64,000 nucleotides of DNA from Pseudomonadota bacterium. Its GTDB lineage: Bacteria; Desulfobacterota; Binatia; Binatales; Binataceae. Below are positions 47,111 through 56,045 of this stretch, in pieces. Each line of letters starts with the position of its first letter. Position 1 is the stretch's first letter. Below the pieces are notes generated by a model. It was not told the DNA's origin. It was given only the letters and a program-made list of their open reading frames with translations, and ran no database searches. A program made the translations under genes and the position numbers. The stretch covers positions 121,559 through 185,558 of the forward strand of contig JAJPIL010000028.1 of the NCBI GenBank assembly GCA_021324755.1. Reading direction: 5' to 3'.

Positions 47111-47725
47111 ATGCAATCGAATCCAGCTTCGACGGTCACGCTACAAAAAGCGTTGCGCCACGGGCCGTACTCGACCGAAGTATTCGATGTGGTCTTTAGG
47201 GTAAGGACCCACCAGCCGCTCGAGTTCATCGACCTAACTGACCACTTGAATGCCTGTCTTTTAGAGTATCGGATTGAGGCCGGTCAGGTGGTAGTTTTCT
47301 CGATGCATACGACAGCCGCGATCAAAATCAACGAGGCCGAAGAGCTGTTGCTCGAAGACTTCAAGTGTATGCTGCAACGGCTGTGTCCACCGGATGGCAA
47401 TTACCTGCACAACGACCTGCCGAGGCGAAAGCCGCCTATCGCTCCCGACGAGCATGCTAACGGTCATTCGCACTGCATGCATCTATTGATGCCTACCAGC
47501 GAAACAATTTTCGTATCAGACGGGCGGCTTGAGCTGGGCACGTGGCAGCGCGTATTTCTGGTCGAGCTCGACGGCCCACGCGTGCGCCAGGTTAAGGCCC
47601 GCTTTGTAAGCTACAAGCTTGCTAGGGCTACGAAGGAGATTATGGTGAACTCCAACGGACACATGCAGACGGCCGCCCAGGTGACGAACAGCAACCATCA
47701 ACGCGATCCCGTAAACCTAAGATAA
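47111..47725 (+). CDS. YjbQ/UPF0047-family protein
   Basis: About 204 residues. The small conserved domain has VVVFSMHTTAAIKINEAEELLLEDF near residue 53, then the His-rich ANGHSHCMHLLMPTSETIFV and the ending LELGTWQRVFLVELDGPR. YjbQ-type proteins have been linked to a secondary thiamine phosphate synthase activity, but the family role is poorly known. A GTG precedes the ATG; the AGGAGA ribosome binding site favours the ATG at 47111. A C-terminal tail of about 40 residues is beyond the usual size. Confidence 0.9.
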   Translation: MQSNPASTVTLQKALRHGPYSTEVFDVVFRVRTHQPLEFIDLTDHLNACLLEYRIEAGQVVVFSMHTTAAIKINEAEELLLEDFKCMLQRLCPPDGNYLHNDLPRRKPPIAPDEHANGHSHCMHLLMPTSETIFVSDGRLELGTWQRVFLVELDGPRVRQVKARFVSYKLARATKEIMVNSNGHMQTAAQVTNSNHQRDPVNLR

Positions 47726-47893
47726 ACGGCGTCCCAAAAATTTTCGGCGTCACTTGTAGGCCGAAAACCTTCTGCTACGAGGCCTGTGTGTTTGGAGGGG
47801 CCGTCAAGATTTTAAGCCGCAGAGCCAACGGGCTTTAAAAAGTACACGGCCACGGAAAGACCGTACGACCTAGCTATTCAGCCTCGCCAAAAT

Positions 47894-50800
47894 TCAAGGC
47901 GAAGCCGACTCGCTTTGCCCCTCGTCGGCCGCGACCTTGCGCTCGAGTTCCGCAATATCAGCTTGGGAAAGAGCGAAGTATTTTGCCTCGGGATGATGAA
48001 TTACGAGCGCGCTCACCGAGCTTTCGGGATCCATCATGTAGCCTTCGGTAAGGCGAAGGCCGATCGTCTCTTCGGGGCGTAGCAGTCTGAAGAGTTTGAC
48101 TTGGTCTTCAAGGCGGGGACAAGCCGGGTAACCGAAGGAGTAGCGCTTACCGGTATAGCGCGCCTGGAAGAGGTCCTTCATCGTCAGACCTGGCGGGTCG
48201 GGAATCCCCCACATAGCGCGAATTTTTTTGTGCAGCAGCTCTGCGAACGCCTCGGCGCTTTCCAGCGCTAGGGCCTGAAGGATGTGGCAGCGCAGGTATT
48301 CACCTTTTTCCTTCCACTCTTCGGCCAATTGGCGCACTCCGGGACCGACAGTCGTGGCGAAAAAGCACACGTAGTCGCGCCGTCCCGACTGTACAGGAGC
48401 GACATAGTCCGCCAAGCAAAGCCCTGGTGGCTCGCTTTGGCGACCGAATACGAATATTTCGAGCTCGGTCTTGCCGTCGGCGTCGTAGACGATTAGCCGG
48501 TCGCCGTCCGAGTTAGCCGGGAAAAAGCGATAAACAGCATTAGCAGTTATGTCAGGCCGCGCCAGCATCACTTCTTCCACCTCGGCCACCGCAGCGCGAA
48601 GCTCCTTGGCCTTTGGATCTCCTTGGGCGAGAGCTTGCTCGAACTGCTTGAATCCTAGATGGCGCGTGTACAACATCACCGGGTTGATGTACTTAAAGAT
48701 TTCCTCTAGGTCATAATCCCTGAGCACGTGTAAAGAAAGGTCAGGTGGGACCCGCACGGGAGCGGGCGAAACGGAGGAAGTTGTTTTCGCCGCATCTTTT
48801 GTGCGCTCCTTTTCGCCGTGCGCGGTAGCAAGAAGACGGCGACTTTCCGCAGCCAATTTGTCGGCCAAGGCCGCCCTAGAATCTGGGTCCATCAGTTGAT
48901 TGGCAAGTTCAAGGCCCTCCATCGCGTCTTTTGCGTAGGCGACGATCCCGTCGTACTCGGGCGCGATCTTCATTCGCGTAAATCGCGCCGACAAAGCTGC
49001 TCCGCCGACCAGGATGGGGCATTTGATCCCTGCGGCCTTGAGGTCTTGAGCTGTCACCACCATCATCTGAGCGGACTTCACGAGCAGACCAGACAAACCT
49101 ATAAAGTCGGGCTTATGCTTGTGATAAGCCTCGATCAGCGCCTCGGGCGGCACCTTGATTCCCAGGTCGATAACCTCGTAACCGTTGTTGCTCAGAATTA
49201 TGTGGACTAAATTCTTGCCTATATCGTGCACGTCACCCTTGACCGTGGCGAGCACCATTTTGCCTCGGCGCGCAGACTCGGACTTTTCCATGAATGGCTC
49301 AAGATAAGCCACTGCGGCTTTCATCACTTCGGCCGACTGAAGCACTTCGGCCACGATCATTTGGTTGGCGTTGAACAGCCGACCCACCTCCGCCATTCCA
49401 TCCATCAGAGGCCCGTTGATTATTTCCAACGGCGTCCTGGTCTTGAGCGCCTCATTTAAATCGTCGTAAAGGCCGTCTTTGACTCCCTCAATCACGGCAC
49501 GCGCGAGCCTTTGCTCAAGCGGCATGCTCGATCTATCCGGCACGTGACGCTTTGAGCTTTTCGAGCGGAAGTAGTCGTTGAACTTTCCGAGCGGATCGGT
49601 TCCGCGCCACCAAATCAAGTCCTCGGCAAGCAGGCGCTCGTGCTCGGGAATCGAAGGATAGCGCTCGAGCTTCTCGGTATTGACGATAGCCAGATCAAGG
49701 CCAGCCTGAACGCAGTGATAGAGCATCACCGAATTCAGCACTTCCCGGCCCGCGTCTGGGAGGCCAAACGATACGTTAGAAATCCCGAGGATAGTCTTGC
49801 ATCGTGGCAGCGTCGCCTTGATCTCCTTGATTGCTTCGATCGTCTCAACGGCTGAGCCGATGTAGTTCGCATCACCCGTGCCGATAGGAAACACTAGGGG
49901 GTCAAAGATGATGTCTTCGGGTTCGATTCCGTATTTACGCGTAAGGAGATCGTAGGAGCGCTGCGCTATCTCTAGCTTGCGCTGTTTGGTGATCGCCTGT
50001 GCCTGCTGCTTGTCGTCGTCGATACAGCCGACCACCAGGGCCGCGCCAAACAACTTCGCTAGCGGCGTAACCCGCCTAAATCGTTCCTCGCCGTCCTCGA
50101 GATTGATTGAATTTATGATAGCCTTGCCCTGAATCCGCTTTAGAGCCTCCTCGATCGCACGCGGGTCGGTGGAGTCGATCATAAGAGGCACTTTGACCTT
50201 TTTTACCAACGACTCGAGCAAGCCTATGAGGTCGTCTATCTCGTTGCGATCGGGGTCTTGCAGGCAGACATCGAGAATGTGCGCGCCGCGGCGCACTTGT
50301 AGGCGACCAATTTCAGCTGCCTGCTCGAAGTCACCCTTGGCAATTAGGCTTTTGAACTTACGACTGCCCAGAACGTTCGTGCGTTCGCCGACCAATACTG
50401 GACGGGTGCTGTCGTCGATGACCAGAGGCTCGATACCAGCAACGACAGTTCGCTTAATCGTCGATGGTCGCCTGGGCTTCACACCCTCAACCGCCTCGGC
50501 CAAAGCTTTGATGTGCTCATGCGTTGTGCCGCAACATCCTCCCACTAGATTGACCCATCCTAGACGGGCAAAACGGCCAACTTTCTCTGCCATCTTTTCA
50601 GGCGTTTCACTGTAGCGGCCCTCCTCGTCCGGCAGTCCCGCATTGGGCACACACGCGACGAAGAAACGGCTGATTTGCGACAAGGTCCTTAGATGGTCGG
50701 TCATGAAATCGGGACCAGTGGCACAGTTAAGACCGATCCATAGAAGGTCGCGGTGAGCCAGCGAAACGTAGAACGCTTCGACGTCTTGGCCGGCCAAGAG

Positions 50801-51418
50801 CGTGCCCATCTGTTCCACGGTTCCCGAAACAGCGACCTCAACTCTCACGCCCAGGCGCTCAAAGGCACGCTCGATCCCGATCAGGCCAGCCTTGGCGTTG
50901 AGCGTGTCCTGCACGGTTTCCAAAAGCAAAATATCGACGCCACCTTCGATTAGGCCTTCAGCCTGCTCCTGATAAGCATCACATAGGGCGTCGAAAGTAA
51001 TCCCACCCGTAAGCGAGATAGTCTTCGTCGTCGGCCCCATCGAGCCCGCTACGAAGCGCGGCTTTGCTGCAGTACTAGCCGCGTCCGCCGCCTGGCGAGC
51101 AATTTGCGCTGCGAGTCGGTTAAGCTCTCGCGCTTGATCTGCAAGGCCGTATTCAGCAAGCACCACCGAGGTCGAACCGAAGCTGTTAGTCTCGATAATA
51201 TCCGCGCCAGCTTTGAGATAACTTTCATGTAAGGCACGAATCTTATCCGGGCGGGTCCGCACGAGGTGTTCGTTGCACCCCTCAAACGCCGGCCCACCAA
51301 AGTCCTCGGCGCTAAGCTTCATCGCCTGGATCGCCGTTCCGGTAGCGCCATCCAGCACCAGGATCCTTTCGCTTAAAGCCGCGCGTAGGGTTTTGAGTCT
51401 TTCTTGCGTCGTCGTCAT
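47894..51418 (-). CDS. metH: Cobalamin-dependent methionine synthase
   Basis: A 1174-residue enzyme that methylates homocysteine using methyl-B12 and 5-methyltetrahydrofolate. Domains in order: homocysteine-binding with zinc ligands in NLVGGCCGTTHEHI; pterin-binding (VGERTNVLGSRKFK and PLMIDSTDPRAIEEAL); B12-binding cap and Rossmann domain with the cobalt-ligand motif GDVHDIGKNLV; and the C-terminal SAM-dependent reactivation domain with RFFPANSDGDRL and GYPACPRLEDQ. It is full length. No cobalamin or SAH riboswitch could be recognised upstream. It is divergent from the lasso-peptide operon. Confidence 0.98.
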   Translation of the reverse strand: MTTTQERLKTLRAALSERILVLDGATGTAIQAMKLSAEDFGGPAFEGCNEHLVRTRPDKIRALHESYLKAGADIIETNSFGSTSVVLAEYGLADQARELNRLAAQIARQAADAASTAAKPRFVAGSMGPTTKTISLTGGITFDALCDAYQEQAEGLIEGGVDILLLETVQDTLNAKAGLIGIERAFERLGVRVEVAVSGTVEQMGTLLAGQDVEAFYVSLAHRDLLWIGLNCATGPDFMTDHLRTLSQISRFFVACVPNAGLPDEEGRYSETPEKMAEKVGRFARLGWVNLVGGCCGTTHEHIKALAEAVEGVKPRRPSTIKRTVVAGIEPLVIDDSTRPVLVGERTNVLGSRKFKSLIAKGDFEQAAEIGRLQVRRGAHILDVCLQDPDRNEIDDLIGLLESLVKKVKVPLMIDSTDPRAIEEALKRIQGKAIINSINLEDGEERFRRVTPLAKLFGAALVVGCIDDDKQQAQAITKQRKLEIAQRSYDLLTRKYGIEPEDIIFDPLVFPIGTGDANYIGSAVETIEAIKEIKATLPRCKTILGISNVSFGLPDAGREVLNSVMLYHCVQAGLDLAIVNTEKLERYPSIPEHERLLAEDLIWWRGTDPLGKFNDYFRSKSSKRHVPDRSSMPLEQRLARAVIEGVKDGLYDDLNEALKTRTPLEIINGPLMDGMAEVGRLFNANQMIVAEVLQSAEVMKAAVAYLEPFMEKSESARRGKMVLATVKGDVHDIGKNLVHIILSNNGYEVIDLGIKVPPEALIEAYHKHKPDFIGLSGLLVKSAQMMVVTAQDLKAAGIKCPILVGGAALSARFTRMKIAPEYDGIVAYAKDAMEGLELANQLMDPDSRAALADKLAAESRRLLATAHGEKERTKDAAKTTSSVSPAPVRVPPDLSLHVLRDYDLEEIFKYINPVMLYTRHLGFKQFEQALAQGDPKAKELRAAVAEVEEVMLARPDITANAVYRFFPANSDGDRLIVYDADGKTELEIFVFGRQSEPPGLCLADYVAPVQSGRRDYVCFFATTVGPGVRQLAEEWKEKGEYLRCHILQALALESAEAFAELLHKKIRAMWGIPDPPGLTMKDLFQARYTGKRYSFGYPACPRLEDQVKLFRLLRPEETIGLRLTEGYMMDPESSVSALVIHHPEAKYFALSQADIAELERKVAADEGQSESASP

Positions 51419-51896
51419 CCGATTTGCTCAGTGAACGGGAAATTACGATGTTCCAATCCAACTGGCGTCAGCGCCGGCAAGACGTCACACGGGTCGTGCC
51501 GACAAAGCCATTGAACCACAGCCTCAAAGTTTAGCCCAATCAACCGCCGAGTAAGAAATGTCTACCCCCAGCGCCACGATTTTGCAGAAGTCCACTGAGG
51601 ATAGAGGCGAGCAGGTTAACTTCAGCGAGACCTGCATCCGTTCGGTACGTTTGCTAACACAATAGCGAAAAAGCGACGAAAATGCTCTAACTGGCCGCTG
51701 AAATTTTTAGCTTAGTATCGGTTAATTGAGCAAATTGTATATTGTCATTAGTAGCTCAAGATTGTTATAGATTAATAAAACTCGGATCACCTAGGCAGGT
51801 GTTATTTCGTTTCACTAGAAGCGCGCAAAGCTTGGAGTAGCGATTACCACAGAGCTTTGGCTAGCTCAGTAGGAGAGGCAACGGAGCGCACGGGCG
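51419..51896. promoter_or_regulatory. Divergent promoter region between metH and the lasso-peptide cluster
   Basis: The right half is AT-rich. A fair sigma-70-type promoter for the lasso operon is TTGTCA at 51742-51747 and TTATAG at 51765-51770, 17 bases apart. An inverted repeat GCAGGT-N13-ACCTGC lies at 51611-51635. The first gene's start is preceded by GGAG about 10 bases upstream. No known riboswitch was recognised on the metH side. Confidence 0.45.
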
Positions 51897-52211
51897 ATGA
51901 AGAAATGGAAAATCACGTTGAGTTCCGTAGTTGTCGCAAGTACGGACCAGGTCTCGTGTCAGCTCGGCGATGAGGTCGTGCTTTTGAACCTCAAAGACGG
52001 TGCGTACTACGGTTTGGACACCTGCGGGGCAACCGTCTGGGAAATGATCAAGACTCCTATCAAAGTCAGCGAGTTGCGGGACGCATTGCTCAGCACATTC
52101 GACGTAGAAGACGAGCAGTGCACGAGCGATCTGCTAGGCCTACTCGAGCAACTGGCTCAACACGGTTTAGTTGAAATCAGGGAAGTAGAAGTGGCGGATG
52201 GTGCGGTTTAG
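51897..52211 (+). CDS. Lasso-peptide leader recognition protein B1 (PqqD-like RRE)
   Basis: A 104-residue RiPP recognition element of the PqqD type: SCQLGDEVVLLNLKDGAYYGLD, GATVWEMIKTPIKVSELRDAL, and DLLGLLEQLAQHGLVEI, the usual beta-sheet plus three-helix layout. In two-part lasso systems B1 binds the YxxPxL leader motif and delivers the precursor to the B2 protease. The gene heads the cluster and overlaps B2 by 14 bases, a sign of tight coupling. Confidence 0.92.
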   Translation: MKKWKITLSSVVVASTDQVSCQLGDEVVLLNLKDGAYYGLDTCGATVWEMIKTPIKVSELRDALLSTFDVEDEQCTSDLLGLLEQLAQHGLVEIREVEVADGAV

Positions 52212-52653
52212 GGCGCTTTCTTTGCGGCGCTTGTGGCTTCTTGCGGGCGCCCTTGTGAGCGTGTGGGCAGCAAGACTCGCGCTCACATTTATACCGCTTC
52301 GCAAAGTGATTGCGTTCGGTCCAAGGCTCTACCGCCTCGGCTTTCGCACGGCCCGATTGGTGCGCCAGGTGCCCACAGCGGATGCCGCGTGGTCGGTTAG
52401 AGTCGCCAGCCGGACGTTGCTTGGGAGTCGCGTCTGTTTGGTTCGAGCGCTTGCCTTGCAATGGATGCTTGCCCTGATGGGCCGGCAAACCACTCTTAAG
52501 CTCGGCGTAGCCAAGAATCCGAAGGGTGGCCTGAGCGCGCACGCCTGGCTCGAAGAGGGCGACTCAATTGTTATCGGCGGCGAGGAAGCTTGTGCGTTCA
52601 AAGTTCTGGGGCCTCTACCGTTCACCCAACCGCCTTCGGGCTCAAGCTTATGA
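52198..52653 (+). CDS. Lasso-peptide leader protease B2 (transglutaminase-like)
   Basis: A 151-residue cysteine protease of the lasso B2 family (PF13471). The catalytic Cys is in SRVCLVRALALQWMLALMG and the His in GLSAHAWLEEGD. An N-terminal hydrophobic helix (LLAGALVSVWAARLALTF) may anchor it. It should cut the leader two residues after the conserved leader Thr. It overlaps B1 upstream and the cyclase gene downstream (ATGA), so B1-B2-C form one translational unit. Confidence 0.92.
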   Translation: MVRFRALSLRRLWLLAGALVSVWAARLALTFIPLRKVIAFGPRLYRLGFRTARLVRQVPTADAAWSVRVASRTLLGSRVCLVRALALQWMLALMGRQTTLKLGVAKNPKGGLSAHAWLEEGDSIVIGGEEACAFKVLGPLPFTQPPSGSSL

Positions 52654-54674
52654 GCGGAATAGTCGCGATATTCTGCTTTGACGGTCGTCAGGTCGATCGG
52701 GCCGCGCTCGAACGAATGCTAAACGCGGTAGCTCACCGAGGACCAGACGATAGGGGACTCTGGTGCCAGGGCAGTGTTGGGCTAGGTTACGCGGCGTTGC
52801 ACACCACGCCCGAATCGCTTGGGGAAAAGCAACCGCTCGTCCTGGCGGATTCGAAGCTAGCGCTTGTCTTTGACGGGCGCGTCGACAACCGCCAAGAGCT
52901 GATCAGCCATTTCAGGTCGGAAGGAATCGTCCTGCGCAGCGACAGCGACGCCGAAATCGTTCTTAGAGCCTACGAGCTTTGGCGAGAAGAAGCCGCAAGA
53001 CGCATCGTGGGCGACTTCGCGTTCGTGCTGTGGGACGGTCGCAGCCGCCAGCTGATTTGCGGCCGTGATGTTTTGGGCGTAAAACCCCTGTATTTTCACT
53101 TCGACGAGCGGCGGTTTATTTGCGCCTCCGAAATAGGCGCGCTGTTCGAGGATCCCACAACACCCCGCATCCCCAACGAGGGGATGGTTGGGGAGTATCT
53201 GGTCGACCGGATCGTAAGCCAACAGGACACCCTGTATAAAGACGTTTTCCGCCTGCAACCCGCGCATTGCCTGACCGTGCGCGACCGCTCTTTGGTGAAG
53301 CGCCGCTACTACGATGCTGACCCTACCTATCGCGTAATCTACCGCGACGAGCAGGAGTACGCCCAGCATTTCCGCCACCTATTCGAGCAAGCGGTCGCTT
53401 GTCGAATGCGCAGCGCAACTGGTGTGGGTTGCGAGCTAAGCGGCGGACTCGATTCGTCGTCAGTGGTTTGCGTAGCGCAGCGCCTACTTCAAGCAAAACA
53501 AGTTTCCTGCCCGTTGTTGGAAGCTTTCTCGGGCGTGTTCCCCGGTCACCCATGCGACGAAAGCGACTATATTCGAGCCGTTACGGAGACTACGAAAATT
53601 AGAGCAAACCTTTTTGGCGTGCCGAGCCCACCGCCGTCTAGGTGGGCAACGGAAGCAGCGCGCTACCGCGATTTCCCGAGCTATCCTAACGGACTCATGA
53701 ACGAGACGGGCCTCGAGCTTGCGAGACGAAAAGGCTTTCGTGTGATGCTGACCGGATTGGGCGGCGATAACTGGCTTTCCGGAAGCGTCCGTCACTATAG
53801 CGACCTGCTCGTCCAATTTAAAATCGCCCAACTGTTTAGAAGCCTGCGAGACGAACTGTCATCCCGTGGGATAAACCTGTCAAGTCCTTCCGACATACGA
53901 AAGCTCGCCCCTTTCCTGTACCAGGCGTTCAGTCCGCTGATACCAGAACCAGTAGCTCGGATTTTGAGGGCAGTACGTGGAAAACACCGACTGCCTGCCT
54001 TCGTCGACCCGAACTTTGCGCGGCGAAATTCGCTGCTCGAGCGGATAAGGGGCACGGAGATTGAAAGCAGAATGCCCAAATTCCCGACCTATGCCCAAAT
54101 GCACATATACGAAGATTTTCTCAGTGGCGCATACACTCACAATCTCGAGCAGGTAGACCGGATGATGGCGCGCTGGGAGGTGGAAGGACGCCATCCGTTC
54201 AACGATCGGCGGCTCGTCGAGTTCATGCTGGCGATTCCGGAAGATGAGCGTTACCGCAATGGCAAGACCAAGATCGTCCTGCGCCAAGCCATGAAGGGAA
54301 TAATTCCTGAGACCGTTCGCCAAAGAACAGACAAGGCCGAATTTTCCTTTCTTTTCGTCAGAGAACTCAAGGCGTGCGGCGCCGAGGAGCTTTTTTCACA
54401 GCTGGCGATAGCAGCCGAAGGCTGGGTAAAACAAGACGCGGTACAGAGTCTGTACCGAGCAACTGTCAATTCGCCAAATGAGGGCCATAATCTGTGGCTT
54501 CTGTGGCGCATTCTTGGAATCGAGCTCTGGTTCAGAGCCGAATTCAAGGACGAATTTACGCAAGAATTTGAACGCTCCGGTTCACCGAGTCTTGCAAAAG
54601 GAGTGGAGCCGACGACTGAAGCCCTTTACGCAAGGCGAATTATCGGCGGCGCTTGGAGAATGTTTGCACACTGA
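52650..54674 (+). CDS. Lasso-peptide macrolactam synthetase C (asparagine-synthetase-like)
   Basis: From the ATG at 52650, 674 residues. The N-terminal class-II glutamine amidotransferase-like domain begins MSGIVAIF: the catalytic Cys of glutamine-using enzymes (MCGI) is absent, as expected for a lasso cyclase, which uses the peptide's own N-terminus. The C-terminal ATP-pyrophosphatase domain has CELSGGLDSSSVV near residue 263, then GLGGDNWLSGS and RHPFNDRRLVEFML. It should adenylate the Asp side chain of the core and form the ring. Length and context match lasso C proteins; a plain asparagine synthetase is much less likely here. Confidence 0.93.
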   Translation: MSGIVAIFCFDGRQVDRAALERMLNAVAHRGPDDRGLWCQGSVGLGYAALHTTPESLGEKQPLVLADSKLALVFDGRVDNRQELISHFRSEGIVLRSDSDAEIVLRAYELWREEAARRIVGDFAFVLWDGRSRQLICGRDVLGVKPLYFHFDERRFICASEIGALFEDPTTPRIPNEGMVGEYLVDRIVSQQDTLYKDVFRLQPAHCLTVRDRSLVKRRYYDADPTYRVIYRDEQEYAQHFRHLFEQAVACRMRSATGVGCELSGGLDSSSVVCVAQRLLQAKQVSCPLLEAFSGVFPGHPCDESDYIRAVTETTKIRANLFGVPSPPPSRWATEAARYRDFPSYPNGLMNETGLELARRKGFRVMLTGLGGDNWLSGSVRHYSDLLVQFKIAQLFRSLRDELSSRGINLSSPSDIRKLAPFLYQAFSPLIPEPVARILRAVRGKHRLPAFVDPNFARRNSLLERIRGTEIESRMPKFPTYAQMHIYEDFLSGAYTHNLEQVDRMMARWEVEGRHPFNDRRLVEFMLAIPEDERYRNGKTKIVLRQAMKGIIPETVRQRTDKAEFSFLFVRELKACGAEELFSQLAIAAEGWVKQDAVQSLYRATVNSPNEGHNLWLLWRILGIELWFRAEFKDEFTQEFERSGSPSLAKGVEPTTEALYARRIIGGAWRMFAH

Positions 54675-54795
54675 TGCCAAATTTTTCTTTGATATGCTTA
54701 AATGACTTGCATTATGAGCCTTCTATAGGTAAACATAGACCAACACGGCAGCTCAAAGCCGTTTTGACTCAATTAAGCGGAAAGGAGAAAAAGCT
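54675..54795 (+). promoter_or_regulatory. Gap before the precursor gene: possible own promoter and small hairpin
   Basis: A TTGATA (54689-54694) and TTATGA (54712-54717) pair, 17 bases apart, could give the precursor gene its own promoter. A 5-base hairpin ACGGC-N8-GCCGT followed by TTTT lies just downstream and could attenuate read-through from the cyclase gene. A strong AAAGGAGA ribosome binding site is 8 bases before the GTG start. These signals are weak apart from the ribosome binding site. Confidence 0.35.
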
Positions 54796-54981
54796 GTGGG
54801 ATACACGAATCGTAACGAGCAAGCCCAAACGGTCTTGGGCCTGAATCAAGGGCGAGAGGCCTCGGTCACAAAGCGACCATATACACCCCCTCGCCTGATT
54901 CGCTATGGCGACGCGACCCAGCTTACTGCGGTTAAAAGTGCACCGGCTAAGGACGGCGCATTCTCGCACTTCGGCAGATAG
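54796..54981 (+). CDS. Lasso-peptide precursor A
   Basis: A 61-residue precursor with GTG start and strong Shine-Dalgarno. The leader has the canonical YxxPxLx3Gx5T signature exactly: Tyr29, Pro32, Leu34, Gly38 and Thr44. If cleavage is two residues after Thr44's position rule (Thr at -2), the core is Val46-Arg61, VKSAPAKDGAFSHFGR, 16 residues. Asp53 is the only acidic residue after the leader motif: it would be position 8, giving an 8-residue ring, with the tail GAFSHFGR. Cutting one residue earlier would give Ala1 and a 9-residue ring. Val at position 1 is unusual. The tail's Phe, His and Phe are good steric plugs. The neighbouring genes B1, B2, C, kinase, nucleotidyltransferase and exporter make the call strong. 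Confidence 0.88.
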   Translation: MGYTNRNEQAQTVLGLNQGREASVTKRPYTPPRLIRYGDATQLTAVKSAPAKDGAFSHFGR

Positions 54982-55002
54982 TCGACAAGCTGTTCGCAAG
55001 CC

Positions 55003-56010
55003 ATGCTTTATCGGGCCTACGGGCTCGTAATCGAAAGCGATACCCCTCTGCCCGAGTTGCCCAGCCTCGGCGGAGGAGCGCTTAGAGAAGCGGACCTGAA
55101 AGTCGCGCTGCGTGCTTGGAGATGTGAGCCGCCCAGAGCCGAAGAGATTCTTTATAGCAGAGCGTCGCCCAAGGGAGAGCCGTGGCTTCGGGTTGCGCGA
55201 ACGCAGCGCGGCTATTACCTCCTGAGCGAAGCTGGTATCGCTGACTTTTTAGTCGACCCGACGGGGCGCGAAATTAAATGTTGCCGCGTCGAAATTGGCA
55301 CAGACGAGGTAGCGGTTCGCCACGCGCTACTCGACTGGGTGTTGCCGCTTGTATTGAACCTTCAAGGTAAACAGCCGCTCCATGCAAGCTCGGTACTCAC
55401 ACCCGAGGGGCTGCTGGCATTCGTTGGACCATCAGGATCAGGTAAGTCTACAACCGCGGCAGCTTTGATGACCGAAGGATATCCGGTCGTCGCCGATGAT
55501 TGCCTGTTACTCAATAAACACCTTGAGACGGGTGCTTACATCGGTGTGCCTGCATATCCAAGTTTAAGACTTTGGGACGATTCGATCGAAGCTCTTGGGC
55601 TGGTAAAAGTTGACGAGCCAGCGCTGGCCAAAAATATACCTAAGCGCAGGATAACGCCGTTTTCGGAACACGACGGCACTCGAACGCCAAGCTACCAACT
55701 TAAGTGTTTATACCTACTGAGCCGAGACCGGTACCACGAAGAACACTTGCCTCGACTAGAAACAATCACTGGGCGCGAGGCTTTGATCCGATTACTCAAT
55801 TGTGCCTGGATACTTGACCCAACTGATAAGGTCGCGCTTGTCCGACGTTTCCGTTTCTTCGCCGACGTGGTACAAAAGGTGGAAACTAAGTCGCTGCATC
55901 TTTGTTCGGACCTGAACCTGCTGCCGGAGGTCAGGCGTCTTGTTCTCGCCGATATAGGCCGTTTACCTGCAATCGAGCTACAAAAGACCTGCTCACCTCA
56001 TTCGCCCTGA
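55003..56010 (+). CDS. HprK-like lasso-peptide kinase
   Basis: A 335-residue kinase of the HPr kinase/phosphorylase fold. The P-loop LAFVGPSGSGKSTTAAALM near residue 140 is followed by the HprK-type acidic motif VVADDCLLLN. An N-terminal domain precedes it. Related kinases in paeninodin- and pseudomycoidin-type clusters phosphorylate the C-terminal Ser of the precursor. Here the core ends in Arg, so the target would have to be an internal Ser (position 3 or 12 of the predicted core) or something else. The gene begins 22 bases after the precursor stop. Confidence 0.88.
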   Translation: MLYRAYGLVIESDTPLPELPSLGGGALREADLKVALRAWRCEPPRAEEILYSRASPKGEPWLRVARTQRGYYLLSEAGIADFLVDPTGREIKCCRVEIGTDEVAVRHALLDWVLPLVLNLQGKQPLHASSVLTPEGLLAFVGPSGSGKSTTAAALMTEGYPVVADDCLLLNKHLETGAYIGVPAYPSLRLWDDSIEALGLVKVDEPALAKNIPKRRITPFSEHDGTRTPSYQLKCLYLLSRDRYHEEHLPRLETITGREALIRLLNCAWILDPTDKVALVRRFRFFADVVQKVETKSLHLCSDLNLLPEVRRLVLADIGRLPAIELQKTCSPHSP

Positions 56011-56045
56011 CGTCGCTCTTTGATCGAGCAGGGAAACAGAAACAG

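Noticed and set aside
51419..51700. Cobalamin or SAH riboswitch before metH
   Set aside because: I could not match the B12-box or the SAH core on the minus strand by eye.
51861..51892. tRNA-like TAGCTCAGTAGGAGAG segment
   Set aside because: Only the D-arm resembles a tRNA; no T-arm, anticodon stem or acceptor pairing follows, and the coding region of B1 begins at once.
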